Origin: Rhodospirillales bacterium
Lineage (GTDB): Bacteria; Pseudomonadota; Alphaproteobacteria; Acetobacterales; Acetobacteraceae
Assembly (NCBI GenBank): GCA_017304945.1
Contig: JAFKLG010000067.1
Location: 1-64,000 of the forward strand
DNA: 64,000 nt
Reading direction: 5' to 3'
Positions 41,746-51,254 of this stretch are shown in pieces. Position numbers and translations under genes: made by a program. The notes beneath the pieces were generated by a model that was not told the origin of the DNA, did no database searches, and worked only from the letters and a program-made list of their open reading frames with translations. How positions within the stretch are numbered: position 1 is the stretch's first letter; each line of letters opens with the position of its first letter.

Positions 41746-43845
41746 TCAGGCGCTCTTCGCCATGATCTCGTCCGCGATGTTCCGCGGCACCGGATCGTAG
41801 TGGTGGAACTGCATTGTGAAGGATGCGCGCCCCTTGGTCATGCTCCGCAGATGGGAAATGTAGCCGAACATTTCCTTCAGCGGAACCAGCGCGCGCACGA
41901 TCACCGTGGAGCCCGAGCTCTCCTGGTTCTGGATCTGGCCGCGGCGGCGGTTCAGGTCGCCGACCACGTCACCCACGTGATCCTGCGGCGTGGTCACCTC
42001 CACGTCCATGATCGGCTCGAGGATGATCGGGCCGGCCTTCTTCATGCCTTCGCGGAAGCAGGCCTTGGCGGCGATTTCGAACGCGAGCGCCGACGAGTCG
42101 ACGTCGTGGTACTTGCCGTCCACCAGGGAGAACTTGAAGTCCACCGTGGGGAAGCCGGCCAGCACGCCGCTCTCCGCCTGGTTGCGGATGCCCTTCTCGA
42201 CCGCAGGGATGTATTCGCGCGGCACCGCACCGCCGACCACGTTGTTCTCGAAGACGATGCCCTCGTTCCGTTCGGTCGGCTCGAAGACGATCTTCACCTC
42301 GGCGAACTGGCCCGACCCACCGGTCTGCTTCTTGTGGGTGTAGGTCTCGGTATGCGTCTTGGAGATGGTCTCGCGATACGCCACCTGCGGCGCGCCGATA
42401 TTCGCGTCCACGCCATACTCGCGGCGCAGCCGGTCGATGATGATCTCCAGGTGCAGCTCGCCCATGCCCGACAGGATGGTCTGGCCGGTCTCCTGGTCGG
42501 TCTTCAGCCGCAGCGACGGGTCTTCCGCCGCCAGCTTCTGCAGGCCGATCGTCATCTTCTCGACCGCTTCCTTGGTGCGCGGCTCGACCGAGATGTCGAT
42601 CACGGGCACCGGGAAAGCCATGCGCTCCAGCACCACCGGATCGTCCTGCGAGGCCAGCGTGTCGCCGGTGCCGGTGTCCTTCAGGCCGACGAAGGCGGCG
42701 ATGTCGCCGGCCTCGACTTCCTTGATCTCCGCCCGCTTGTCGGCGTGCATCTGGAACATCCGGCCGATGCGCTCGCGGTGCCCCTTGGTGGTGTTCATCA
42801 CCATGTCGCCCGACTTCAGCGTGCCGGAATAGACGCGCACGAAGGTCAGCGTGCCGTACTTGTCGTTGATGATCTTGAAGGCGAGGCCCGAGAAGGACGC
42901 CTTCGGATCGGCCTTGATGCGGCGGCGATCCGGATGGTCGGCCTCATCCTCGCCTTCCTCGAGCGCGACCGCGATGCCGGGCACGTCCAGCGGGGACGGC
43001 AGGTAGTCGATCACCGCGTCGAGCAGCGGCTGCACGCCCTTGTTCTTGAACGCCGTGCCGCACAGCACCGGACGGAACGCGCCGGAAATGGCGCCCGCCT
43101 TGATGCAGCGCTTCAGCGTCTCGACCGAGACGTCGCCCTTGTCGAAGTATTCCTCCATCGCCGCCTCGTCGACGGAGAGCGCGGTGTCCAGCAGGTTCTG
43201 CCGGTACTCCGCCGCCTGCTCCGCGAGGTCGGCCGGGATCGCCTCGTCGTGGAACTTCGCGCCCAGCTCGCCGCCTTCCCAGATGATCGCCTTCATCTCG
43301 ACCAGGTCGACCACGCCCAGGAACTTGTCCTCGATCCCGATCGGGAGCTGCAACGGCAGCGCCACGATGTCGAGCTTCTCCTTCAGCGTCGCGAAGGCGC
43401 GGAAGAAGTCGGCCCCGGTGCGGTCGAGCTTGTTGATGAAGATGATGCGCGGGACGTTGTAGCGGTCCGCGAGGCGCCAGTTGGTCTCGGACTGCGGCTG
43501 CACGCCGGCCACGCCCTCGATGATGAAGATCGCGCCGTCCAGCACGCGCAGGCTGCGGTTGACTTCGATGTTGAAGTCGATGTGGCCGGGCGTGTCGATG
43601 ATGTTGATGCGGTGGTCTTTCCACTCGCAGGTCACGGCCGCCGAGGTGATCGTGATGCCACGCTCACGCTCCTGCTCCATGTAGTCGGTCGTGGTGTTGC
43701 CCTCGTGCACCTCGCCGATCTTGTGCGACACGCCCGTGTAATACAGAATCCGCTCGGTGGTCGTCGTCTTGCCCGCGTCGATATGCGCGGTGATGCCGAT
43801 ATTGCGAATCTTCTCGAGCGGCGAGCCTGACACAGGAACCTCCAT
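41746..43845 (-). CDS. fusA: Translation elongation factor G
   Basis: The 699-residue GTPase has G1 AHIDAGKT at 20-27, the switch-region [10 protein letters not shown]3 DTPGHID, and G4 NKLD in [12 protein letters not shown]. Domain IV/V residues include [32 protein letters not shown] and [29 protein letters not shown]. It drives tRNA-mRNA translocation on the ribosome. The start is the ATG of [15 protein letters not shown], preceded by TGGGGG; upstream in-frame codons are not EF-G-like. It is not beside tuf or rpsLG here, so it may be a detached or second fusA. Confidence 0.96.
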   Translation of the reverse strand: MEVPVSGSPLEKIRNIGITAHIDAGKTTTTERILYYTGVSHKIGEVHEGNTTTDYMEQERERGITITSAAVTCEWKDHRINIIDTPGHIDFNIEVNRSLRVLDGAIFIIEGVAGVQPQSETNWRLADRYNVPRIIFINKLDRTGADFFRAFATLKEKLDIVALPLQLPIGIEDKFLGVVDLVEMKAIIWEGGELGAKFHDEAIPADLAEQAAEYRQNLLDTALSVDEAAMEEYFDKGDVSVETLKRCIKAGAISGAFRPVLCGTAFKNKGVQPLLDAVIDYLPSPLDVPGIAVALEEGEDEADHPDRRRIKADPKASFSGLAFKIINDKYGTLTFVRVYSGTLKSGDMVMNTTKGHRERIGRMFQMHADKRAEIKEVEAGDIAAFVGLKDTGTGDTLASQDDPVVLERMAFPVPVIDISVEPRTKEAVEKMTIGLQKLAAEDPSLRLKTDQETGQTILSGMGELHLEIIIDRLRREYGVDANIGAPQVAYRETISKTHTETYTHKKQTGGSGQFAEVKIVFEPTERNEGIVFENNVVGGAVPREYIPAVEKGIRNQAESGVLAGFPTVDFKFSLVDGKYHDVDSSALAFEIAAKACFREGMKKAGPIILEPIMDVEVTTPQDHVGDVVGDLNRRRGQIQNQESSGSTVIVRALVPLKEMFGYISHLRSMTKGRASFTMQFHHYDPVPRNIADEIMAKSA

Positions 43846-44128
43846 GCCCCCAGGAGGGGCAGACCGAACTTGCATAGCGGAGCAGGCGCGTGATCCGGTC
43901 CGGATCCCGGAGACCCGAACCCGCGCGCCCGATACAGCAGGCCGGCTGACGAGCAGCCGGTCACGAATGCCGGTCAGATGCGACAGAGCCCAGGGTTTTG
44001 CAAGTGCGAATTGCGCACGGCGCGCCCGCAAGCCATCACGGGGCCACAGCCCGCCCCGCGACGGCCACGCAACCCACCATGACGGTTTATCACAGAACGA
44101 TACATGGGCGCGCAATAGGCTTCGCACC

Positions 44129-45409
44129 ATGGACACCGCCACCGCTCACGCGCTCGTGCGTTTCGGCCTGGGACACCGCCCCTCCGACCCGGTGCCGGCG
44201 GACCCCGTCGCCTGGCTGCTCGCCCAGCTCGCCGCGCCCGATCCGCTGGCCGGTGCCGCCCCCTCGAGCGCCGAGGGACTCGCCGCCCTGCGCGCCGATC
44301 GCAAGGACAAGCCGCCGCCCGCGCAATCCCGGTCGGCCGCGCTGTTCCGCGCCGGCGCCCGCGCCCAGCTCGCGCACGCCGTGGCCACCGACCTGCCGTT
44401 CCGGGAACGCCTGGTCTGGTTCTGGACCAACCACTTCACCGTCTCCGTCCGCCGCGGCCAATGCGCCGCCGTGCTGCCCGCCTTCGTCGCCGAGGCGATC
44501 CGGCCGCACGTGACCGGACGCTTTGCCGACATGCTGCTCGCCGTCATGCGGCACCCGGCCATGCTGCTCTATCTCGACAACGCCAGCTCGATCGGGCCGG
44601 ACAGTGCGGCGGGCCAGCGCAGCCGGCGCGGACTGAACGAAAACCTCGCCCGCGAATGCCTCGAGCTGCACACCGTCTCGCCCGCCGCCGGCTACACGCA
44701 GCAGGACGTGACCGCCTTCGCCGCCATGCTCACCGGCTGGTCGATCGACCTGCGGGCCGATCCGCCCGGCTTCCGCTTCCGCCCCGGCGCGCACCAGCCC
44801 GGCACGCAGACCGTCCTCGGCCAGGCGTTCCCGCCCGGCGAGGCAGGTGGGCTCGCCGCCCTCGCCTTCCTCGCCGCCCATCCGGCGACGCATCGCCACC
44901 TCGCGACGCAGCTCACGCGGCACTTCGTGGCCGACGAGCCACCGCCGGCCGCGATCCGCGCGATCGAGGCGGTGCTGCGCGACACCAACGGCGATCTCGG
45001 CGCCGCCGCGGCCGCGCTGGCGCGGCTCGAGACACCGCCCGGCGCGAAACTGCGCACGCCGCAGGAACTGGCGGTGGCGAGCCTGCGCGCGCTCGACCTG
45101 CCCGAGGACCGCCATCCCGACCTCCTCGCGACCCTCGCCGCACTCGGCCAGCCCTTCTGGCGCGCACCGGCGCCGAATGGCTGGCCCGACACGGCGGGCG
45201 ACTGGGCGGGTCCGGAAGCGATGGTGCGCCGGATCGACTTCGCCTGGACCGTTGCCGGCCGCAGCAACGCACCGGATCCGCTGGCCCTCGCCGAGACGGT
45301 GCAGGGTCCGTTGCTCGACCCGGACACGCGCCTTGCCATGCAGCGCGCCGCCTCGCGCCGTGAGGCGCTCACCCTGTTCCTCGCGGCCCCCGCGTTCCAG
45401 AGGCGCTGA
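44129..45409 (+). CDS. DUF1800 family protein
   Basis: The 426-residue protein matches DUF1800: N-terminal [11 protein letters not shown], central [60 protein letters not shown] and the C-terminal [17 protein letters not shown]. The biochemical role is not established. It is followed after 1 nt by a DUF1501 gene; the two families are habitually paired and thought to act in or outside the envelope. No obvious signal peptide is seen. The start is the ATG of [13 protein letters not shown]. Confidence 0.88.
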   Translation: MDTATAHALVRFGLGHRPSDPVPADPVAWLLAQLAAPDPLAGAAPSSAEGLAALRADRKDKPPPAQSRSAALFRAGARAQLAHAVATDLPFRERLVWFWTNHFTVSVRRGQCAAVLPAFVAEAIRPHVTGRFADMLLAVMRHPAMLLYLDNASSIGPDSAAGQRSRRGLNENLARECLELHTVSPAAGYTQQDVTAFAAMLTGWSIDLRADPPGFRFRPGAHQPGTQTVLGQAFPPGEAGGLAALAFLAAHPATHRHLATQLTRHFVADEPPPAAIRAIEAVLRDTNGDLGAAAAALARLETPPGAKLRTPQELAVASLRALDLPEDRHPDLLATLAALGQPFWRAPAPNGWPDTAGDWAGPEAMVRRIDFAWTVAGRSNAPDPLALAETVQGPLLDPDTRLAMQRAASRREALTLFLAAPAFQRR

Positions 45410-45410
45410 C

Positions 45411-46580
45411 ATGCTCACACGACGCTCCGCCCTTCTCGGCCTGACCACCGCCTTCGGTCTGGGCAGCGCGCGGATCGCCGTCGCCCAGGCCGCGACGGAC
45501 CGCCGCTTCGTGGTGGTGATCCTGCGCGGCGCCATGGACGGGATGGCCGCCGTGGTCCCCTATGGCGACGCGGCGCTCGCCGGCCTGCGCGGCCCGCTGG
45601 TCCCGCCGGAGCCCGGCCAGCCGGACGGATTGCTCGACCTCGGCGGCCGCTTCGGCCTGCACCCGGCGCTCGTCAACCTGCACGCGATGTATGCGGCGGG
45701 CGAGTTCGCGCCGATCCATGCGGTCGCCGGTCCCTACCGCATCCGCAGCCATTTCGAGGCGCAGGACTGCCTGGAGAGCGGTGCCGACCACCGCATGACC
45801 AGCGGCTGGCTGAACCGTGTCGTCGCCGCGCTGGGGCCGACGCCCGAGTCGGAGGCGCTGGCGATCGGCGTCACCGTGCCCCTGCTGTTGCGCGGTGGGG
45901 CGGAGGTCGGCACCTGGGCGCCGCACGGGCCGGCCACCCCCACGACGGACCTCTACGCCCGCATTGCGGCGCTGAACGCGCCTGATCCGGTCACCGGCAC
46001 CGCGATCACGGAGGGGCTGCGCGCCCGCGGCTTCAGCGACGCCGTGCTGCAGGGCGTGCCGGCGGAGCGGAACCGCTTCGCCTTCCCGGCGCTCGCGGCC
46101 GCGGCCGGAACGCTGCTCGCCACCGCGGACGGGCCGCGCATCGCCGCGCTGGAGCTCGATGGCTGGGACACGCATGCAGCCCAGGCTGCGCGCGTGACGG
46201 GCCCGCTGCGGCAGCTCGACGCGGGGATGGCGGCGCTGAAGACGAGCCTCGGGCCGATCTGGGCGCGGACCACGGTGCTGGTGATGACCGAGTTCGGCCG
46301 CACCGCCCGCATCAACGGCACCGGCGGCACCGATCACGGCACCGCCGGGGTCGCCTTCCTGCTCGGTGGCGCGGTGGCCGGCGGCCGGGTGCTTGGCACC
46401 TGGCCGGGCCTCGGGCCGGGCCAGTTGTTCGAGGACCGCGACCTGGCGCCCACCACCGACCTGCGTTCCGTCGCCAAGGGCGCGCTGGTGGCGCAATTCG
46501 ACCTCGGCGCGCCGGCGCTGGAGCGGATCTTTCCCGGCAGCGCCGGGGTGGCGCCGATGGCCGGGCTGCTGCGCGTCTGA
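45411..46580 (+). CDS. DUF1501 family exported protein
   Basis: The 389-residue protein starts TRRSALLGLTTAFGLGSARIAVAQA, a twin-arginine-type signal. DUF1501 hallmarks follow: VVVILRGAMDGM, IHAVAGPYRIRSHFEAQDCLE, ALELDGWDTHAAQ and VLVMTEFGRTARINGTGGTDHGTAG. The family is related to sulfatase/alkaline-phosphatase-like folds; its activity is undefined. It is probably periplasmic and works with the DUF1800 protein encoded 1 nt upstream. Confidence 0.88.
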   Translation: MLTRRSALLGLTTAFGLGSARIAVAQAATDRRFVVVILRGAMDGMAAVVPYGDAALAGLRGPLVPPEPGQPDGLLDLGGRFGLHPALVNLHAMYAAGEFAPIHAVAGPYRIRSHFEAQDCLESGADHRMTSGWLNRVVAALGPTPESEALAIGVTVPLLLRGGAEVGTWAPHGPATPTTDLYARIAALNAPDPVTGTAITEGLRARGFSDAVLQGVPAERNRFAFPALAAAAGTLLATADGPRIAALELDGWDTHAAQAARVTGPLRQLDAGMAALKTSLGPIWARTTVLVMTEFGRTARINGTGGTDHGTAGVAFLLGGAVAGGRVLGTWPGLGPGQLFEDRDLAPTTDLRSVAKGALVAQFDLGAPALERIFPGSAGVAPMAGLLRV

Positions 46581-46629
46581 GCGGCGGGACGGACGGCGCG
46601 GCGCATTCCGCTCCGACCGCGGCCCGCCG

Positions 46630-48213
46630 TCAGGTCGGGCGCGGCATGGCGGGGACCGCTTGCGCCGCCGGACGGGCCGACCAGGCGCCACCGGCGATCG
46701 AGGCAGCCACGGTCAGCCCGTAGGCGACCAGCGCCACCGCGATCGCCGCGAACACCGCCCACAGCCCGGCGCCGGAGCGCAACGCCAGTGCGGCGCCCGC
46801 CACCGCGACTGCCAGCCGCACGAACTGGCCCAGCACCGGCCACAGCATGCGCCCCGCCCCCTGGGAAGCGAAGTACAGCACCAGGCCGAGGCCGAAGAAT
46901 CCATAGAACGGGCCGACCAGGCGCAGGTACAGACTGCCGGTCGCCAGCATCGCCGGATCGGTGTCGAACAGCGCGAGCCAGGCGACCGGGTGCAGCGCCG
47001 CGAGCACGCCGATCGTCTCGGTCACGGCAAAGCCCAACCCCGCCCCGATCCAGGCGGCCCGCAGCGCGCGCTCCGGCTGGCCGGCGCCCATATTTGTGCC
47101 GACCACCGCCACCAGCGGCGCACCGATGCCGAACGAAAGCGGGACCAGCAGGTATTCCAGCCGCGAGCCCGTGCCGAAGCCGGCCAGCGCGGCCGACCCG
47201 AACGTGCCCACCATGCCGGTGGTCGCCATGATGGTCAGGTTGGTCTGGAACGAGCTGAGCGAGGCGATGCCGCCCACGCGCAGGATCGCGGTGAACAGCC
47301 GGCGCTCCAGCGGGACGCCGAACAGGCGCGGCCGCACCACGCTGCGGCCCGACCAGAGATACCAGGCCAGGATCGCGGTGCCGACGACGTAATAGGTGAC
47401 CAGGGCGGTGGCGCCGCCGGCCACGCCGAGGCCGGGAAACGGGCCGATCCCGAAGATCAGGCAGGGCGAGAGCGGGATCAGGAACAGCGCGCCGCCGCAG
47501 ATCACCGCCGCCGGCACCATCATGTTGCCGGTGCCGCGCAGCGCGCTGGCGAGTGCGTTCATCACCCAGAGCAGCACGGAGCCGGCGAACACCACGTTGG
47601 AATAGGCGAGCGCCGCATCGAGCGCCGCCCCATGCGCGCCGAGGCTGCGGTACAGCGCCGGCCCGAACCCCAGCACGAGCGCGGAGCACAGGAGGCCGAG
47701 CAGGCCGTTGATGACGATGGCATGGGTGACGAGGGCGGTGGCGTCGTCGCGTCGGCCGCCGCCCAGGGCGCGCGCGATGGAGGAGGAGATGCCGCCGCCC
47801 ATGGCGCCGCCGGAGATCATCTGGGTCAGCATGACGCCGGGGAACACCACGGCGACGCCGGCGAGGGCATCGGTGCCGAGATGGCCGATGAAGTAGGTTT
47901 CGATCAGCCCGGTCGCCGATTGCGCCAGCATCAGCACGACGTTGGGGGCGGCGAGGCGCAGCAGCAGCGGCACGAGCGGCGCTTCGAGCAGGGCGCGGGT
48001 GCGGGCATCCATCTCCCGCCGCGGATCCCGCACGCCGGAATGCGGGTCTCGGAGCCCATCCCGCGAGGGCAGCCCGTCCCGCGAGGCAAGCCCGTCCCGC
48101 GAGGCAAGCCCGGCCGGCGAGGCAAGCCCGTCCCGTGAGGCCTGGACATCTTCACGAGGTTCAGACCGACCGGTCATCTTGGTCGCGGACGCGGACGGGG
48201 CGGGCGGGGTCAT
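46630..48213 (-). CDS. MATE-family multidrug efflux transporter with repeat-rich N-terminus
   Basis: The 527-residue protein has about 12 membrane segments in two homologous halves, with MATE residues such as LLLRLAAPNVVLMLAQSATGLIE, GISSSIARALGGGRRDDA, NALASALRGTGNMM and GFGTGSRLEYLL. It should export drugs or metabolites by cation antiport. About 60 residues precede the first membrane helix and include five 6-residue units like ASRDGL. AAGGAG 9 nt before the first ATG argues that this extension is translated. It lies 13 nt downstream of a tetR gene on the same strand, forming a regulator-efflux operon. Confidence 0.88.
   Translation of the reverse strand: MTPPAPSASATKMTGRSEPREDVQASRDGLASPAGLASRDGLASRDGLPSRDGLRDPHSGVRDPRREMDARTRALLEAPLVPLLLRLAAPNVVLMLAQSATGLIETYFIGHLGTDALAGVAVVFPGVMLTQMISGGAMGGGISSSIARALGGGRRDDATALVTHAIVINGLLGLLCSALVLGFGPALYRSLGAHGAALDAALAYSNVVFAGSVLLWVMNALASALRGTGNMMVPAAVICGGALFLIPLSPCLIFGIGPFPGLGVAGGATALVTYYVVGTAILAWYLWSGRSVVRPRLFGVPLERRLFTAILRVGGIASLSSFQTNLTIMATTGMVGTFGSAALAGFGTGSRLEYLLVPLSFGIGAPLVAVVGTNMGAGQPERALRAAWIGAGLGFAVTETIGVLAALHPVAWLALFDTDPAMLATGSLYLRLVGPFYGFFGLGLVLYFASQGAGRMLWPVLGQFVRLAVAVAGAALALRSGAGLWAVFAAIAVALVAYGLTVAASIAGGAWSARPAAQAVPAMPRPT
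48053..48142 (-). repeat. 18-bp tandem repeat in the MATE N-terminal coding region
   Basis: Five contiguous 18-bp units (AGCCCGTCCCGCGAGGCA and variants) encode ASRDGL/ASPAGL/PSRDGL. The unit length is a multiple of three, so copy-number change would keep the frame. Confidence 0.85.
48162..48182 (+). promoter_or_regulatory. Second copy of the TetR-type operator sequence, inside the MATE gene
   Basis: A 21-nt sequence containing GACCGACCGGTC matches, at 20 of 21 positions, the site upstream of the tetR start (there on the opposite strand). It lies 31-51 nt inside the MATE coding region. It may be a second binding site for the TetR protein, or a chance remnant of a duplication. Confidence 0.45.
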
Positions 48214-48226
48214 TGGTGCGACTCCT

Positions 48227-49027
48227 TCAGACCAGCAGCCGGGTGAAGACGATGCGGTGGAAGCGATGCAGCGCGGTCGGATCCTGGTCGACCTTGCTGC
48301 GCAGCACGGCGCCCTCGAACGCGTCGATCAGGAAGGCGGCGAGGCTCTCCGGATCGTCGTCGGTCCGGAGCGACCCATCCTGCTGGGCCTCGCGGATGCA
48401 GGTGGCGAGCAGGCGGGTCCAGGCGGCGTAGACGAGGTCGAGGCGGTCACGCACCAGCCGCGACTGGCCGGCGAGTTCGGCGGCGAAGTTGCCGATCATG
48501 CAGCCACGGCCGAACGCACGGCCGCCCCCCGCAGGCATGGCACTGCGAGGCTCGCCGCCGCCCGCCGCGAGGGTGGGACCGCGAAGTTCGCTGCCGCCTG
48601 CCGCGAGGGTGGGACCGCGAAGTTCGCCGCCGCCTGCCGCAGAGGCGGGAGCGCGAAGTTCGCCACCGCCGCTTCCGCGAAGTTCGCTGCCGCCTGCCGC
48701 GAGGGCGGGATCGCGAAGTTCGACGCCGCCGCTCCGAGCGGCGATGCCGGCTCCGGTCTTACCGTCGAAATAGGCGCGCAGCCGTTCGAGCGGCGGGCGC
48801 GTCTCGTCGCTCAACACGCGCTGGGCGCGGGAGAGACGATCTTCCCAATAGCGGCCCAGCACCTCGGCGCCGAACTGCTCCTTGCTCTCGAAATGATTGT
48901 AGAACGAGCCCTTGGGCACCTGCGCGGCGTCGGTGATCTCCTGCACGCCGCAGCCATTGAAGCCTTGGCTGTGCAGGACTCGGAGCCCGGTTGCGATCAG
49001 ATGCTGGCGCATGTCCTGGCGTCGCAT
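48227..49027 (-). CDS. TetR-family regulator with in-frame repeat insertion
   Basis: The 266-residue regulator has an N-terminal helix-turn-helix (QHLIATGLRVLHSQGFNGCG, VPKGSFYNHFESKEQF) and the ligand-domain pattern GCMIGNFAAELA shared with the NemR/AcrR-like group. Between LRAYFDGKTGAG and GCMIGNF it carries about 65 extra residues made mainly of 12-residue repeats (like GPTLAAGGSELR). Normal relatives are about 190-200 residues. The chosen start (MRRQDMRQHL) is 33 nt inside the longest frame, because an operator-like GACCGGTCGGTC lies between the two candidates. It probably represses itself and the downstream MATE gene. Whether the repeat-bearing protein still binds ligand is unknown. Confidence 0.82.
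   Translation of the reverse strand: MRRQDMRQHLIATGLRVLHSQGFNGCGVQEITDAAQVPKGSFYNHFESKEQFGAEVLGRYWEDRLSRAQRVLSDETRPPLERLRAYFDGKTGAGIAARSGGVELRDPALAAGGSELRGSGGGELRAPASAAGGGELRGPTLAAGGSELRGPTLAAGGGEPRSAMPAGGGRAFGRGCMIGNFAAELAGQSRLVRDRLDLVYAAWTRLLATCIREAQQDGSLRTDDDPESLAAFLIDAFEGAVLRSKVDQDPTALHRFHRIVFTRLLV
48544..48735 (-). repeat. 36-bp tandem repeat within tetR
   Basis: Units of 36 bp start with CGCGAAGTTCG on the plus strand at 48544 (variant), 48580, 48616, 48652 (24-bp partial), 48676 and 48712 (partial). All lengths are multiples of three and the reading frame is intact. Confidence 0.88.
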
Positions 49028-49036
49028 CCAACCAAT

Positions 49037-49052
49037 ATGACCGGTCGGTCTG
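49037..49052 (-). promoter_or_regulatory. Putative TetR operator upstream of tetR
   Basis: The site contains the palindromic core GACCGGTC, extended as CAGACCGACCGGTCAT on the minus strand. It lies 10 nt upstream of the preferred tetR start. Sites of this type are known for several TetR repressors that control their own genes; that this protein binds here is inference. Confidence 0.55.
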
Positions 49053-49251
49053 GACTCCACAACCCCAGCGCGCTCGGCCGCGCCCGGCGCCGAGGGCGGG
49101 TGAACCGTCTGAGGTCACGCCGCGCGGCAACTACCCCGCCGCGGCTCCCGCAGCGCCGGCAGTCCCGGTCGCTCCCGCAGGGCGCCGACGACTAGCGTGC
49201 GCGCCAACGACCTACGTGGGCGGCGACGACCTAGGGGTGGGCGCCGACGAC

Positions 49252-49842
49252 CTACCCGAAATCCCGCGCCAGTTCCTCGCGCACCGGCATCGGCACCGTC
49301 GCCATGTGGCCATAGGCGGGGTGGTCGAAGCCCAGCACCACCTCGGTGCCGGGATGCGAGAACGCGGCAATCTGCGCCATCGTGAAAGGCAGATGCACGA
49401 ACTGCACCGAGGACGCCTTGCCGTCGGCCGTCGTGCGGTCCTGGTCGGCTTCCGGCACGCCGCGGATCACCTCGCTGCCGACGCGCAGGAACACGTGCTC
49501 CTCGATCGCGCCCATGCTGCCGAGGACGCGCTTGCGCCGGATCGGGTCGTCGACCTCGATCATGAAGGTGGCGACCAGTTCCTCGCCGTTCGGGATCAGC
49601 GGGTTGTACGCCTCCAGCTCGCCCGCGACCTGCTCCTCGCCGCCCTTCTCGATGTGGATCATCTCCTGCACCTGGAGCCACATCGTCTCCCAGTTCTCGA
49701 AGTAGAAGGTGACGTAGGGACCCACCTCCACCCGCCGGTTGCGCTTGCGGGCGGCAACGCGGCGGCGGGACTCGGCGCGGACCTTCGCGTACTCCGCCAT
49801 CGGCAGGATGTCGGAGGGAGCCAAAGCGTGCTTGTTCGGCAT
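49252..49842 (-). CDS. DUF3501 family protein
   Basis: The 196-residue protein matches DUF3501: it starts MPNKHALAPSDILPMAEY, then VGPYVTFYFENWETMWLQVQEMIHIE, YNPLIPNGEELVATFMIE and VQFVHLPFT. The role is unknown, but the family is repeatedly encoded next to a rubrerythrin and a heterodisulfide-reductase-like iron-sulfur protein, as here. GGAGG precedes the ATG. It follows the iron-sulfur protein gene by 14 bp and is the last gene of the triad. Confidence 0.88.
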   Translation of the reverse strand: MPNKHALAPSDILPMAEYAKVRAESRRRVAARKRNRRVEVGPYVTFYFENWETMWLQVQEMIHIEKGGEEQVAGELEAYNPLIPNGEELVATFMIEVDDPIRRKRVLGSMGAIEEHVFLRVGSEVIRGVPEADQDRTTADGKASSVQFVHLPFTMAQIAAFSHPGTEVVLGFDHPAYGHMATVPMPVREELARDFG

Positions 49843-49856
49843 GACGAAGCCTCCGC

Positions 49857-51194
49857 TCAGGCGAGCCCGTAGGCCCGCGCGAACAACTGGATCGGGTGTG
49901 TCACCAAGGTGGGCACGGGCGCGTCGCCGCCAAGCTTCTCGATGCCCTGGGCGATGTGCACGCCAGCCAGCGGGCACTCGGAGGTGACGAATCCGGCCCC
50001 GGCATCCCGCGCCTGGCGGGCCACCGGCCGACCGACCTTCAGCGCGGTCGGGAAATGCTCCTGCTTGAAGCCCCAGGAGCCGCCATGGCCGGAGCAGCGC
50101 TCGATCACCTTCACCTGCGCCTCGGGGAGCAGGCGCAGCATCTCGGCCGCCTTCTGGCCCATGTTCTGCGCCCGCGCGTGGCAGGCCATGTGCACCGTCA
50201 TCGGCCCCTCGGCCTTGTCGAGGCCGGGCGCGAGCCCCTCCTTGCGGGCGATGTCCACCACGTATTCGGCAACGTCGAAGGTGGCGCGCGCCAGGTTGGC
50301 GACGTCCGGGTCGTCCGGCACGATCAGCGGCCACTCGAACTTCAGCATCAGCGCGCAGGACGGCACCAGCGCGATCACGTCATAGCCCTTGGCGATCCAC
50401 GCCTTCATGCCCTGGGCGACGGTGCGTGCCTGGCCGGCGACGTCGGCGAGCCGGCCCTGTTCCAGCAGCGGCATGCCGCAGCAGCCGGGATACACGACCT
50501 CCGTCTCGACGCCGTTCCGCGCCAGCACCGCGCGGGTCGCGAGCCCGACCTCGGGCTGGTTGAAGTTGCCGAAACACGTCGCGTAGATCACCGCCTTGCG
50601 GCCGAAGGCCGGCGCCTCGCGATTCAGCTCCGGCGTCTCGGCCGCGCGGTTCACCAGCGTCTGGCTGGCATAGGTCGGCAGCTCCGCCTCGGGATGCAGC
50701 GCGGCCTGGCGGCGCAGGATCGGCCCGACCGTCGTGTTGTCCCGCCGCGTCGCCCAGTTCGCGAGCGGCGCCACCATGGTCGCCAGCCGGCCGTTGCGGT
50801 CGGTCGCCGCGAGCTCCCGGTCGGCAAAGGAGAGCTTGGCCTCGGCCGCCTCCATCGCGCGGTAGCGCAGCATCAGATGCGGGAAATCGAGGTCGAACTC
50901 GTGCGGCGGCACGTACGGGCACTTCGTCATGAAGCACATGTCGCAGAGCGTGCAGGCGTCCACGACCGACTTGAAGTCCTTGCTGTCCACGCCGTCGAGT
51001 TCCTGGGTCGACGATTCGTCGACCAGGTCGAACAGGCGCGGGAAACTGTCGCACAGGTTGAAGCAGCGCCGGCAGCCGTGACAGATGTCGAACACCCGGC
51101 GCAGCTCGCGGTCGATCTCGACCGGATCGACGAAGCCCGGATCCTGCCAGGCAATGGGATGCCGTGTCGGCGCCTCCAGGCTGCCTTCTCTCAT
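49857..51194 (-). CDS. Heterodisulfide-reductase-like (GlpC/CCG-domain) iron-sulfur protein
   Basis: The 445-residue protein has two [4Fe-4S] motifs, CHGCRRCFNLC and CTLCDMCFMTKCP, in the N-terminal quarter. Two CCG-type segments follow: GCCGMPLLEQG, and MACHARAQNMG with RCSGHGGSWGF. This layout resembles GlpC/HdrD-like electron carriers. In the rubrerythrin-HDR-DUF3501 triad it probably passes electrons to or from the rubrerythrin during peroxide reduction. That role is inference from context. It begins 60 bp after the rubrerythrin gene, across a palindromic repeat. Confidence 0.85.
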   Translation of the reverse strand: MREGSLEAPTRHPIAWQDPGFVDPVEIDRELRRVFDICHGCRRCFNLCDSFPRLFDLVDESSTQELDGVDSKDFKSVVDACTLCDMCFMTKCPYVPPHEFDLDFPHLMLRYRAMEAAEAKLSFADRELAATDRNGRLATMVAPLANWATRRDNTTVGPILRRQAALHPEAELPTYASQTLVNRAAETPELNREAPAFGRKAVIYATCFGNFNQPEVGLATRAVLARNGVETEVVYPGCCGMPLLEQGRLADVAGQARTVAQGMKAWIAKGYDVIALVPSCALMLKFEWPLIVPDDPDVANLARATFDVAEYVVDIARKEGLAPGLDKAEGPMTVHMACHARAQNMGQKAAEMLRLLPEAQVKVIERCSGHGGSWGFKQEHFPTALKVGRPVARQARDAGAGFVTSECPLAGVHIAQGIEKLGGDAPVPTLVTHPIQLFARAYGLA

Positions 51195-51216
51195 GAGGGT
51201 CTTCTGCTCCCGGAAG

Positions 51217-51243
51217 GAAACCCCCTCCCCGGCAGGAGAGGGG
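51217..51243. repeat. C-rich palindrome inside the rubrerythrin operon
   Basis: CCCCCTCCCCGGCAGGAGAGGGGG forms a hairpin between the rubrerythrin and iron-sulfur protein genes. It belongs to the same repeat class as the cluster near 40 kb and may attenuate or stabilise the operon mRNA. Confidence 0.65.
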
Positions 51244-51254
51244 GCGTCGACGGA

